64,000 nucleotides of DNA from Antitrichia curtipendula (taxonomy: Eukaryota; Streptophyta; Bryopsida; Hypnales; Leucodontaceae). The notes below the pieces were generated by a model that saw only the letters and a program-made list of their open reading frames with translations, was not told the origin of the DNA and made no database searches. Location: positions 11,594,001 through 11,658,000 of the forward strand of contig OX579642.1 of assembly GCA_951230915.1 (NCBI GenBank). The letters are read 5' to 3'. The position numbers and the translations under genes were made by a program. Positions 22,840-34,344 of the stretch are shown here, in pieces; within the stretch, counting starts at the first letter, position 1, and each line of letters starts with the position of its first letter.

Positions 22840-25026
22840 ATTGGAACAATTAGGGTCCATTTTGGACAAAAATAGTCAAATTACCACTTTCTAAAGCAAT
22901 GAGATTTTTTTTAAAGAATTACACACATACAAGATTGTACAAGACTACTATTAGTATTAGAGTAAAACCTGCCATTTACCACATCCAAAAAATGAACAAC
23001 AATTGTTGCCATTTACCAAACAATAACCACTTGACTCGATTATCTATTCAATTGCAATGGGAATAAAATTTTATATCACTGTGTGGCGATATGTTGCAAG
23101 GAATCTTTCACTACTAGATTTTTGCTTCATAGCCTTTAAATTACAATAAAACTTGTAGAGAGAAATCTTTTTGCATTCTGTTTTTCAAAAGTGAATCTTA
23201 ATATGACATTTAATAATCACACCAAATTTCAAAACAAGCAAGTCTCTATTATTATTTATGTGGAGAGGGATTTGAATTTTTTTTGTGCAGTGATTGGCAA
23301 GTTTACTCTCTAAAAATGTGTGGAAAAGATTTCAAGAATTTTGACCTTGCAAAATGAAAGGTTTCAAAATTTGAAATTAGAGAAAATATTTGTATTTTAC
23401 CTTGTCTAATAGGGACAACAAACTTTAGCTCCCCTCTTGGACTAAGATTTTTGTGTAAGTACACACATGTTGGTTGACAATGGCATCCTATATCATATTA
23501 ATTCAATGCCAACCAATTTCAAAGTAGAAGAGGAGTATTGCACATCCTGCCCAAAGTTTCCTGTTTTGTCCAAATCTTTTTGAAAGTATATCATTAGATA
23601 TGAGCACTCCAATTGAAAATTTAAATTTAATTCCATTGAAAAGATACATATTATACTCTTGTAAAGGGGGATCAAAATGCCAAGATGATTCATTTAAAAA
23701 TGACTTTGTACGAATCTATTCAAACTTGAATTTGTCTTTATTCAATAGACACTTGGTCTTTTAGTTTAGTAAGATGTTTTTTTGGTTATAGAGTGGAAAA
23801 AAAATTTGACCAACTATTTCGATTGGCATAAATGAAGGATTTATTTAGTTTTGAATCCTACAGTCCTCTATAAAGATATGGTTGAGTGATGCCAAACATA
23901 CATAGCTTTAATATGAGGGATGCTTGATATGTATTTTTATTGTTATATTTTATCAAGTGCATTGACATGATCCATTGTCACGTTTTCATCTAGACACATA
24001 GTTATATTTTCATCCAAAAATTAAAAATACTACAAATTTTATAGAACGGTGCAATAATACTTGTTAGATTTGGATGAAAATTTATAAAGATGAAAACTTA
24101 ACCATCTTTTTTGATGAGATATAATAGTCAATCATGACATTGTGCACTTAATTCCTAAAAAACTTGGGCATGTTTAAGACAGATTGTCAAACACTGCTAT
24201 TTTTTAGAGCAATGAGAAAAAAAAAGTTGAAAAAACTCAATTGTACAAATTTGTGCTAGACTACTATGGAAATATATAGCCAAATAGTTAAAAAACTTTG
24301 ACAGCTCAAATTGGAAAGATTTTAGCATTTGAAGTTAAGAAAAAAAATTATAACCTTGACCAACAAAATTAGCACACTTGAACTCTACCTAGATTGAGAT
24401 TTTTTTACATCATATGGTATTTTTTAGGACAATTGCATCTCATGTCATTTTAGTTGTATACTTGCCAAATATTAGAAGTATAAGACAATTCTTGCACATA
24501 TTGCTGAAAGTTGTCCACCTTGTTTGAAATTTTTTGGGTAGCATAACTTTTGATCTATAGTAGACACCCAATGGGAGAAAAAATTGTATTCCCATCAAGG
24601 GGAGATATATACACACTTTGTGTTAAAATTTTAAAAAGATCCATTCATAATTGACTTCTTAGGAGCCTACTTGAATTTCTATTTGGTCTTTTATCAACCA
24701 ATTGGACATTTAGGGTCTAACCCCAAAAGATTGATATCCATTCAAAGGACAATTGGAATTTTATTAGGTGATGATGAAGAGTAAAAAATGAACGAATGTT
24801 CTAAAAATTTGACACAAGAGGATTCACACCCTTTCTAAAGTGATAAAATGTGATAAAAAGCCCAACTAGATGTTTGGATCAAAAGTTATATTGCCTAGGA
24901 AAATATGTGCAATTTTGGCAATCATTAGAGAAGATTTGAGGGCATGGAAGGGTTAATTCAGATATATTCCCACAATTGGGAACCAACTAGTGTTGGTAGA
25001 ATTTTTTTATAATAATAAAATAATTT

Positions 25027-25062
25027 ATTGAATAAAATTATTATTATTATTATTATTTAAAA
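25027..25062. repeat. ATT microsatellite
   Basis: A run of TTA/ATT trinucleotides (ATTATTATTATTATTATT) within a longer A/T stretch. Confidence 0.8.
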
Positions 25063-25917
25063 ATTATTATTTGACTTGGCACAATCTTGGCCATGTTAGA
25101 TTGTTGATTTGGTGCAATTTTCATTGGGCCCCATTGTCCGGGAACTCTTGGATACTTGTGGTCTTGTTTTGACCCTCCAAATCATCTAATGTTTGGTATC
25201 TTTTCTAAATTCCTCTTTTACTTTTGAAATTTGGCATGTATGTAACTAATGTAATAGAGTATAAAATTGTGAACCACCTATTGCTTTTAATACAAAAAGA
25301 AAGTTCATTTTGGACAATGGGAGTCAGAACTCTACTAACCTTGCTCAATAAGTTTGAAAAAAAACCTTTTTGTCTAACTACAAACTCTATTATTATGAAA
25401 TTTGTGATCTTAAAATTATTGAATTTTTGTCCGTGCACTTTTTATTGTTTGTATTCAGGTTTTTACTATTTGGATTTCAAAAAAGAAATTTATTCACAAC
25501 ACAAAAAATAATAAAAATTGACTAATCCATTGCCAGCTTACATGATTTTTTTTGTATTGCAAGGTGATTTCGTGTAGGTTAGACACCTTTTTTGCTTCCA
25601 AAATTTTGCATGTGTGCACTTAACAAAATGTAGTACTTAGTGGTGTAGAGGTTCAGTTTTGTGTAGAGTAAAAATTTTACTCCAAGAGGGCTTGAAGTTT
25701 GTTGACCTCGACTTGCATGAATGAAAAGAAGTTGTTTTTCTCACTTCATTCATCATATCTTTCAATTCACAATGTCAAGTGGGATGAAATTCTTTCCACA
25801 CATTTTTACAATATTCTACTAAACACCATATTCATTAAAATGGGAGTTTTCCATTGAAATGAGAGGTTATTTAAAAAAAACTCAACCGAAAAGTTTTATA
25901 TCAATTCAACTAAAATT

Positions 25918-25972
25918 GAAAGGTTTTCTGTCAATTTAACTCAATCCGAGTTAAAGTGATAGAAAACCTTTC
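25918..25972. repeat. Hairpin with about 25-bp arms
   Basis: GAAAGGTTTTCTGTCAATTT plus AACTC, then five bases, then the inverted form starting GAGTTAAAGTGATAGAAAAC and ending CTTTC. Only about two mismatches between arms. Related AAAGGTTTTA words lie on both sides, so it may be the centre of a larger decayed foldback. Confidence 0.65.
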
Positions 25973-28023
25973 AGATTTGACCTAATATTAAAAGGTTTTA
26001 TGTCAATTTAGATCAAAACTCATTTTAATGGAAATTGTTGATTTAAGCCGAAATCAGCATGATTATTTTGGGAGGTCCTCAATCTCCCAAACTAATGAAT
26101 ATGATGTTACTACACTTTTATACTATTGAAGTTCAAAAAAAGGTTTTTTATTTTCAATTTTGACCAATACATTTAAAAATTGCAATTATGGTCAATTCAT
26201 ATGAAAAACACATGTACATTCACTTACAATATTTACTTATTTTTCTTATTATTATTATCATGACAAGGAAGACGTTGTGGGGGAAGGCGTTGTTGAATGT
26301 GTAAGGTGGTTGATAGAGAATAAAATTGTGGACCTTGTCCCTCCTTGTTTTGTAAGAAAGGCCCACCCCTAAACCTCCACAGGAAGACTTGTGACCTTGG
26401 CTCCCTCCTCAATCCGTGACTTCCGTTGTGGGACCTCCCTTTCAGCATTGCCGGCGGGCAGTGACCCCTTTAATTATACAATTCCCCTTTGTAATGCTTT
26501 CTATGATTATTTTATCATTTTGGAGAAGTAGCCGGCTATTTCTTCAATGTAGCAAATGACCCCTTCACTTTGCATCCGGGTTCTGGACCAAAATGCTCAA
26601 TTATGCATTTTTGCCCGCATAATTGGGCATTATGGAGTTTTCATCCACTACTCAAATTTCATCCCCAATGTTCCCTATTCTGTTGATTTGTTGGCCACGT
26701 TTTACTCAAACACTCTTGTCATCGGGCATTGCGAGATAAAAAGGGCCTTCTCGTCGGGTTCCCACCTCCTCGTTGGCCCCTTTTTTTTTTTAATTGTGCA
26801 ATGCCCTCCTCCTTGAGCATTGCCCTATACCAAAACTAGATGGTACCAAGATAAAATTAGACTTTAAGTCTTTAAAAAATAGCAATATATTGTCAATTTT
26901 GACTAATCAAAATCAAAATTTCCTTCACAAAAATAAAGTCATTGTCTTATCATACTATCCAGTTTTTTTTTGTTTTTTTTTCCTCATTTTGGAAAAGGAG
27001 TCAATTGTTTCTTCAATACCCATAGCATACTTGGGTGATACTTGGTGATATCAATATAGAAACAAGATGGTACTTAGGTGAAATTTGGCTACTGGTCATA
27101 AAATACAGCATAAACCTAGCTATTTTGCCCCACATCAAAATGAAAATTTCCTTTACAAAAAATAGCCTACATCTTTTTGGTTGTAGCAAATTGGTGAAAG
27201 TTGTGCATAAAAAAACCCACTGCTACCCTGCATGCAAAAAATCTTGCATAAGAAACCCACTGAATCCTTTCCATGTACAGTAGGTCCCCTACTGACCGCA
27301 GAAAGTAATAAGTTGCCCTCATCCCAACTGTCTAATCCCAGGTCCTCCGCCATCACTGGCTCCCCTCTTCACTTTCAGTTGCAGCACCTCCACTGCAGCT
27401 GAAATCTTTTTTTAAGGAATGGTGCCGACGCACGGGAATACTTTTCAAACTTCATCTTCGTTTCCTTTTGCCTTTTCCCTTTCCCCTTTCCCCTGATCTC
27501 ATGCAAATCAATACAGTATCCACTACAGACCAGACCAGGCCAGGACCTCTGTTCCTCGGGGATAAAGCCACGCCGGCACCCAAGCACCAGATTCGTCCCC
27601 ATCTGCCCTGCAGCCAGTGTGGTTTGCAAGGCACCCGGACTCTCACGCGATTTTGCAATTGGGTCATTTGGAAGAGGACGGAACTTGAGTTAATGGGCTC
27701 GTAATGAAGCAGTGGTTCCCTCTCATGTCGTTGTGGCAGGCGATGTGACGTGGTGGAGGTGCGAGACAGGACCACGAAGGGTAGCGTAGAGTGGGCTTCG
27801 CTGGAATGGGAAGTGGGGGAATAATTTAGGTCGCCGAGGGAAGAGTTCGATCACATTCGGTGGAGATTCCAACAATTCCTTAGGGTTGCGCAATCTCACA
27901 AATAGAGCGTCTGAATCGGAGGCGGCGTTTCGCCATAGCCAAGCTGTGTCGTGAGGATCTGTTCGAAATTTGGTGGGGGTTCTGTCGAGAATTTGAAGTT
28001 GGGGATTGAGGCGATTGGTGGCC

Positions 28024-31000
28024 ATGAAGACGAAGGAGACGTTGATTTTGTCGAGCATCCTCCTGGCGGTGCTCTTACTAGCAACCCAGGTGTTCGAGAA
28101 GTCCCCCAGAACGCCTGCAGTGCAAGTCTACAAGCTGCACTTCGCGTGTGACCCCAATGGCTCTCCGGAGTTTCTGTTTCCGTTTTGCAACACGTCTCTT
28201 TCGGACGAGGATCGCGTGGAGGATTTGGTATCGCGGCTGAAAGTGGAGGAGAAGTTGGAGCAGCTGGTGAACACGGCGGCCAATGTGTCGAGGCTGGGCA
28301 TCCCGGCGTACGAGTGGTGGGGGGAGGGCTTGCATGGCGTGGCGGTCAGTCCGTCCGTGCACTTCGGAGGGGACACGCCGACTGCGACCAGCTTCCCGTT
28401 GCCCATCTTGAGCTCTGCAACTTTCAACAAAACGCTCTGGAACAAAATTGGACAGGTATCTAATTGGATAAGAGACTCATAGGAATTTTTTTTTTTTGTG
28501 GAAATGGCAGAGTCTCTTGGTTTGGTTTTGTCTGGTCCCGTTTTGGTCATTGAAGCATTTGTGGAAAAAAATTGGACAGGGAAATGAATACTCACTGAAT
28601 CTCTATTTGTTTAGAAATCGACAGAGTCTATTCGTGTGGTTGGTCATTGCATCCTCTGTGGAACAAAATTGACCGGGTAAATGGATTCTCATCTGAATAT
28701 ATATTTTTTGAAATGGCAGTCTCTTGGATTGATTTTGTCTGGTCACGTTTTGGTCATGGAAACCTTTGTGCAACGAAATTGATCAGGGAAATGGATACTC
28801 GCTGAATCTCTCTTTCTTGTGGAATTGGCAGAGTCTCTTGGTTTGATTTTGTCTGGTCACGTTTTGGTCTTTGAAACCTTTTTGGAACAGAATTGAACAG
28901 GTCAATTGATGCTCACTGAATCTCTTTTTTTTTGTGGAAATGGCATAGGTCTCTTGGTTTGATTTTTGTAAAGTCACGTTTTGGTCATTGAAACTTGTGT
29001 GGGACATAATTGGACATGTTAATTAAAACCTTCTGAATGTTTTTGTTTTGCGGAAATGGCAGAGTCTCTTGGTTTGATTGTGTCTGGTCACGTTTTGGTC
29101 AGTCTACCTGACCAATTTTGTTCTACAAACTTCTCCATGACCAAAACGTGACCAGACAAACACGTCTGAACTTCACTTTTCGGAATTTGAAGAATTTCCA
29201 TGACTGATATGAATTCGAGAGTTCGTGCATGGTTTCATACTTCTATACTGTCGTGTGCCATAAGTCTTTGTACTCGGACCAAAATTTTCAAAAGAATCGC
29301 ATTACTGTCAACTAAAAGGTCATTTTCGGTGTTGGTATATGTAGTTCTTATGATTGTGACGCTGCTGTTGGAATTTGGATTTTTAGTATGGTATTTGAAA
29401 TCTAGCATTGAGAAGGTTTTTATATTATTATGCTTAGCTCAATGTTAGACATTGTTGGTCTTTATCAGAACAAACGTTCTCGTCAGCTTAGGCCACTGTA
29501 ATGATTCACTTGCTAATACTGATTTTCATTGCACAGTTTTCAATAAAATATCGTATTTTCGTACAAAGGACATATACTTTCATTTCCAGTTCACATTGTT
29601 CGAGTAAGTAGGCCGAATGATGCTTTTCTGTAATTGATATCGTTACTCGATCGTGATGCTCTCTGGTTTTGCGTCCGCGCTTTTTTCCAGTGATTATTAA
29701 TTGGTGTTTTTGGCGCCAGGGATTGAATGAAAACTTTATAATTTCTTGTGTTTCAGGTAACTTCAACTGAGGGACGTGCAATCTACAACCATGGGAGGTC
29801 TGGTGTGTCATATTGGTCCCCTAACATCAACATTGCTCGAGATCCACGATGGGGGCGGACACAAGAAACTCTGGGCGAAGATCCCAAGGTGGCCGGTATG
29901 TACGCTGTGTATTTCGTGAAAGGGTTGCAGGAAGGGGATTATGATCACAACCAATCTCAGCAGTCTTCCATCCCAGGAAGTCCTCGAAGGCTCAAAATCT
30001 CCGCTTGCTGCAAGCACTTCACGGCTCATGACCTTGATCAATGGAAACAGTATGACCGTAGCCATTTTGACGCTAAGGTTTCTTTCTTTCCCTTGTGTGT
30101 AATTTAAGGAGTTAGTGATTGCATTGCAGGAGTTCCTTTTTAACTTCTGTAGTTGGAGTCATGTCGTTTGATACAATTCAATTGGAGGTCTTTTTGTCCC
30201 ATAGCCCGAATTGAATAAAGAACTGATTGATCTAACATTTTCCGTATCCTAAATTGGAGGTTACTGTACACCAATTTCTCTCTCTATGCAGGTCTCTCTC
30301 TAAGCCAGTCTCTCTCAAGATTTCTGTGTTTACATTTGACATTGTTTCCATAAGTTTTCTGAACTTCGTATTTTATAGGTAGGACTTATTTCATTACTGG
30401 TAATTATGTTCCTACAGGTAACGGAGCAAGACTTGGAAGACTCTTACAATCCTTCATTTAAGAGCTGCGTCAAGGAAGGGAAGGCCAGCGGCCTCATGTG
30501 TTCTTACAATCGTCTGAATGGGATACCCATGTGTGCCGACTACGACCTCCTCACTTTGAAAGTTCGCAATCAATGGGGCTTCGATGGGTATGTGGGATCC
30601 ACTAGTTTTGATATCCTCCGATTTTGTGTTCCGTGTTTGTGATTCTTGCTGTTTCTGGATTTAAGGATGTGCAATAGCATAAAGAACCCCCTCTTGCAGG
30701 AAATCTAGCCAGGTTGAGCCCTTCCATTGTATTACCATTCTTAATCTTTTTCTTAGCATAAACACTACCCATTGTAAAGCAGCTAGATTTTCTAGAACAC
30801 CTTTCAGGGGTGGGTTTTCTACTGGAGTGTTGACCTAAATGGTGCTTCGTGCAGGTACATCGTTTCGGATTGTGATGCGGTTGCTCTTATCCACGACTAC
30901 ATAAACTATGCGCCTACTCCCGAAGATGCCGTTTCCTACGTGCTGTTAGCTGGTATTTCTCAGCTCCGTTCTTTCATCTTCTACAAAAGCAAACGAGCTC

Positions 31001-34000
31001 GGGTCGTTATCAATTACTGTACTCTAGAGATCCCAGTGCCTCCAATTTGAAGAATGATTTTGCAATGATTGATGAATCCCATTAAATTGTATGCAGACAT
31101 TTAATGCAAGTAGTATTGACTTTAGCTTAACAATCTCGAGCAATGTTTGTTGTAGCTGCACTGTGATTGGCAGTAACTACACTTGCCTATAATAGATGAC
31201 TGGGGTACCAAGGCTTTCATTCTTGAACTCAAGATGTGAGGATCTGTGTCAAAGAAAGATGTCAGAGAATCAGAGCATCTTGGATGCCTTGATTCTTCCT
31301 TGAATTTGCAGGTAGGCTAAAAGGTGTTCGCAGCAATGTTACATAGTGAGTACACTCAGCAAATCATCTTAATTATGAGTTCAAAACACTAAACTCACGT
31401 TGTGTGTTGCTATTGTGTTCAGGTATGGATCTCAATTGTGGAACAACAACACTAGTGCACGGCCTAGCTGCTCTTGACAGGAAACTGATTTGGGAGAGTC
31501 TCATAGACGTGCATCTCCGCAACCTCTTCAAGGTCCGCATGCGACTGGGCTTGTTCGATGGAAACCCGAAAACCTTACAATATGGGATGCTTGGCCCGGC
31601 AGACATTTGCACAGAGGACAACCAGCACCTTGCCTTGGAAGCTGCGAGACAAGGCTTGGTGCTGCTCAAGAATGAGAAGCAAGCGCTGCCTTGGAAGAAA
31701 GTGCACGGACTGAAGCTTGCTGTCATTGGTCCTCATGTCAATGCTGAAGAGGAAATGCTGGGAAATTATGAAGGTAATAAATGCCACAGAGCTGTACCAT
31801 TCATTCTATTTAGTGTCTTCCATAATTTTATGTGACACCAGAATAGCATGCGACGCAGTAACTGATTTCTTTTTAAAAAATAATGTTGTTTAACCTGTGA
31901 ATCACCATCAAAAGAGAGGGAACAGATGCATATGACTGAATAATGAGTCAATAAGTAGCTGGGGAGCTTGGGATTACTTTTTTTGGCTTAATTGTGGTCC
32001 AATCTCATCCTTCCTAAGATTCACTAATACATGATGTTTGAAGTAGCATCAAACCTATAGAATAGTTCATTGTCCCCTGGAATGAATGGTGTAGCTGGAG
32101 GCTTTGATTGATGACGTATATATGAACATCTTAACGATCTCTTTATTTACATTCAGAGGTTAAGTTGGAATTAATTGTCGAAAGTAAAGTACTTTTTTCT
32201 TGCTGTCGAGAGTGTTCTTGGTTTAAGACCAAATTACACCTTCAGCAGTCACTTCAGTTAACTTGCTCCCGCAAATATTGACAAGAGGATATGTTGCTCT
32301 GCAGGAATTCCTTGCAAGTTTATTTCACCTCTGCAAGGTCTCTCAACAGCGCTGTCAGGTCACTCAGCAAATATCGTTTCTCAGCCAGGGTGTTCTGATA
32401 CCGCTTGTGAAGACTCCCACCTTATTTCTGCAGCCGAAGACGCTGCTGCACAAGCGGATGCAATCGTTCTAGTTGTTGGAATAAGCCAACAGCAAGAGAA
32501 GGAGGGACGCGATCGGACGAGTTTGCTTCTACCAGGACATCAACAAGCTTTGGTTGAGACTGTGGTTGCGGCTGCTGCTGGTCGCCCTGTGGTGCTTGTC
32601 ATTCTCTCAGGAGGTCCGCTGGATGTCTCTTTTGCGAATGATGACCCTCGCATTCAAAGCATAGTGTGGGCGGGTTATCCAGGAATGTCTGGTGGTCAAG
32701 CTATTTCAGATGTGATATTTGGACTCGTCAATCCAGGTACCGGTTTGTTTGGATCCTCAATTCATATGACCAACCTACCAAGTATCTAGTTAGCTGGGGC
32801 GTTACGGTCCATTTGCTAGTTGGAAATCGAGTAACCTATTATGTGCCTGCACTGGCAAGGTGAGGTAACTAGTGGGGAATGAGGCTTTCAAGTTAGCTAA
32901 CTGCTTGCCGCAATTCAACCCTTGGGATCGGCATAATTAATTTTTTGTCTAGATATAGGGAGTTCAGTTAATCGTGGACATGAATGTAAATCCATTCCAA
33001 GTCAGTCAGCGGGAGTTCGTGTTAATTTGACACAACTTGTGCAGTGCGGGCATTTAGTACCTAGATTTAGTGGTTGGAGCTGACGGGTTCTTACTGATTT
33101 TTACTAGGTAGGCTATGAATATTTTCTGAGTCATAATAATTCTGAACCTATAGTTGTTCGAGGGCAGAATCTATCCGCCGAATCGCATCATTTTGTCCAA
33201 TTGGCGTAATTAGCTTCAACCCGTTCATGTTTGTTGCAATTTGACAGGAGGTCGTTTAACACAATCGTGGTACTACGAAAACTACACCAACATCGACATG
33301 TCCAACATGAACATGCGACCCAACGCGACCGCGGGCTATCCAGGGCGAACATACCGTTTTTTCACTGATACTCCAATCTGGGAGTTTGGTTACGGCCTGA
33401 GCTACTCTGATTTCTCCTATTCGAAGTTTGTAGCTCCTCAATCGCTCATGGCTCCTCCTTTACGGCACCAGCTTTGCAGTTCCGACAAGGCAGTCTTGAA
33501 GTCCAATCTCAACTGTCTCGACCAAGAGAAAGGTGAGAGATCCTGCTGTAATGCTCATAGTATTTTGGTGTTTCATTCAATTACGGAGCAACGCTAAATA
33601 GTATCATCGTTGTGACATGCAATGTTCTGAAGCTGGTTTTCATTTCCTTGTGGTAATACATATTTTGTGATGGTCCGGAGCTTGCCTCACGGTTAGTTCC
33701 AAACTGTAATGCTTTTTCACCATCATGTGCAGTGTTGCTGAATAGATGATTTAATAACATGAGCCTTGTCACTGCAGTGGCGTGCCAGGACTCAAGTTTC
33801 CTTGTGCGAGTAACCGTGAGAAACGACGGTCCAGTTAGTGGCGACCATTCTGTGCTACTCTTCACAAAGTCCCCTTCAAGCGGCGTTGGTGGAGCTCCTT
33901 TGAAGCAGCTGGTGAGCTTTGAGCGTGTGCACGTGGAGACTGGGGCGGAACAGGAAGTGGTGTTCAAAGTGAACCAATGTGAAGATTTGGGGACCGTCGG

Positions 34001-34145
34001 AGATGATGGAATTCGCACTGTGGCTTTGGGAGTGCATACTCTCATGGTTGGGGCGGTGCGCCACCCGTTAACAATTGTGAGTGCCATTTTGACCTCCAGC
34101 TTGTTCTTTACTCCTGATGAATTAGGTGATTCAGCATTGCAGTAA
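28024..34145 (+). CDS. BXL: GH3 beta-D-xylosidase (plant BXL type)
   Basis: Exons 28,024-28,455, 29,757-30,077, 30,418-30,587, 30,855-30,952, 31,423-31,773, 32,305-32,736, 33,248-33,532 and 33,778-34,145; 818 aa, frame kept at all seven GT-AG junctions. A hydrophobic N-terminus (about residues 7-24) is a signal peptide, so the enzyme is secreted to the wall. The GH3 N-terminal domain includes [15 protein letters not shown] and [10 protein letters not shown], whose Asp (about 313) is the family nucleophile. The GH3 C-terminal domain includes [17 protein letters not shown] with the probable acid/base Glu (522 or 524). YPGRTYRFF leads into a fibronectin III-like domain (about 680-805). Family members release xylose, sometimes arabinose, from xylan and arabinoxylan. 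Length is slightly above the usual 770 or so. The ATG follows closely upstream in-frame TTG codons and directly begins the signal peptide. Substrate preference cannot be read here. Confidence 0.93.
28456..29756 (+). other. Xylosidase intron 1, built from amplified junction copies
   Basis: 1301-base intron. About six tandem units of roughly 98-116 bp (starting near 28,498, 28,613, 28,709, 28,818, 28,934 and 29,050) share the order AATGGCAGAGTCTCTTGG, TTGTCTGGTCACGTTTTGGT, then GGAACAAAATTGGACAGG. The last part is the 3' end of exon 1 with its splice donor, so each unit carries a decayed copy of that junction. Confidence 0.8.
29081..29158. repeat. Perfect 21-bp inverted repeat closing the intron-1 array
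   Basis: The left arm, TGTCTGGTCACGTTTTGGTC plus A (29,081-29,101), pairs exactly with 29,138-29,158 across a 36-base loop. The right arm is an inverted copy of part of the tandem unit, and the loop also contains an inverted GACCAATTTTGTTC piece of the unit. Confidence 0.85.
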
Positions 34146-34344
34146 TACAGGTAGACCTTTCTTAGTGCATGGTGCCGGGACTGCACTAAGAGAGGTTTAT
34201 GCATTTAGAGAGTCCACAAATATTATGAACATTTAATTCAGCTTTCCATCTTGAATCACGTGCAGGCCCACCTACTGGCTGCAAACTCTCTTCTTATTGC
34301 ATATTATGCAACGAGAGGATGCACTAACAGAGGTTCTACCTGTA
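34146..34344. mobile_element. Small TIR element abutting the xylosidase stop codon
   Basis: The left end TACAGGTAGACCTTTCTTAG begins at the base after the TAA stop. An inverted counterpart, GCACTAACAGAGGTTCTACC then TGTA, ends at 34,344. The first 50 bases also form their own hairpin (CCTTTCTTAGTGCA and TGCACTAAGAGAGG). TA at both outer edges allows a TA target duplication with CAGGTAGA termini (mariner/Stowaway-like), but this is not proven. It would lie in the 3' untranslated region. Confidence 0.6.

Larger units (their letters stand above)
22840..27775. repeat. Right copy of the old tandem duplication, reaching the xylosidase 5' flank
   Basis: Gene-free sequence whose blocks match 18.7-22.0 kb in the same order (pairs given in the left-copy entry). 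An internal repeat is also visible: the stretches at about 22,860-23,660 and 24,170-24,620 are diverged copies of each other. The last blocks (27,360-27,775) form the upstream region of the beta-xylosidase gene, so a piece of that promoter exists twice in the window. Confidence 0.55.
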
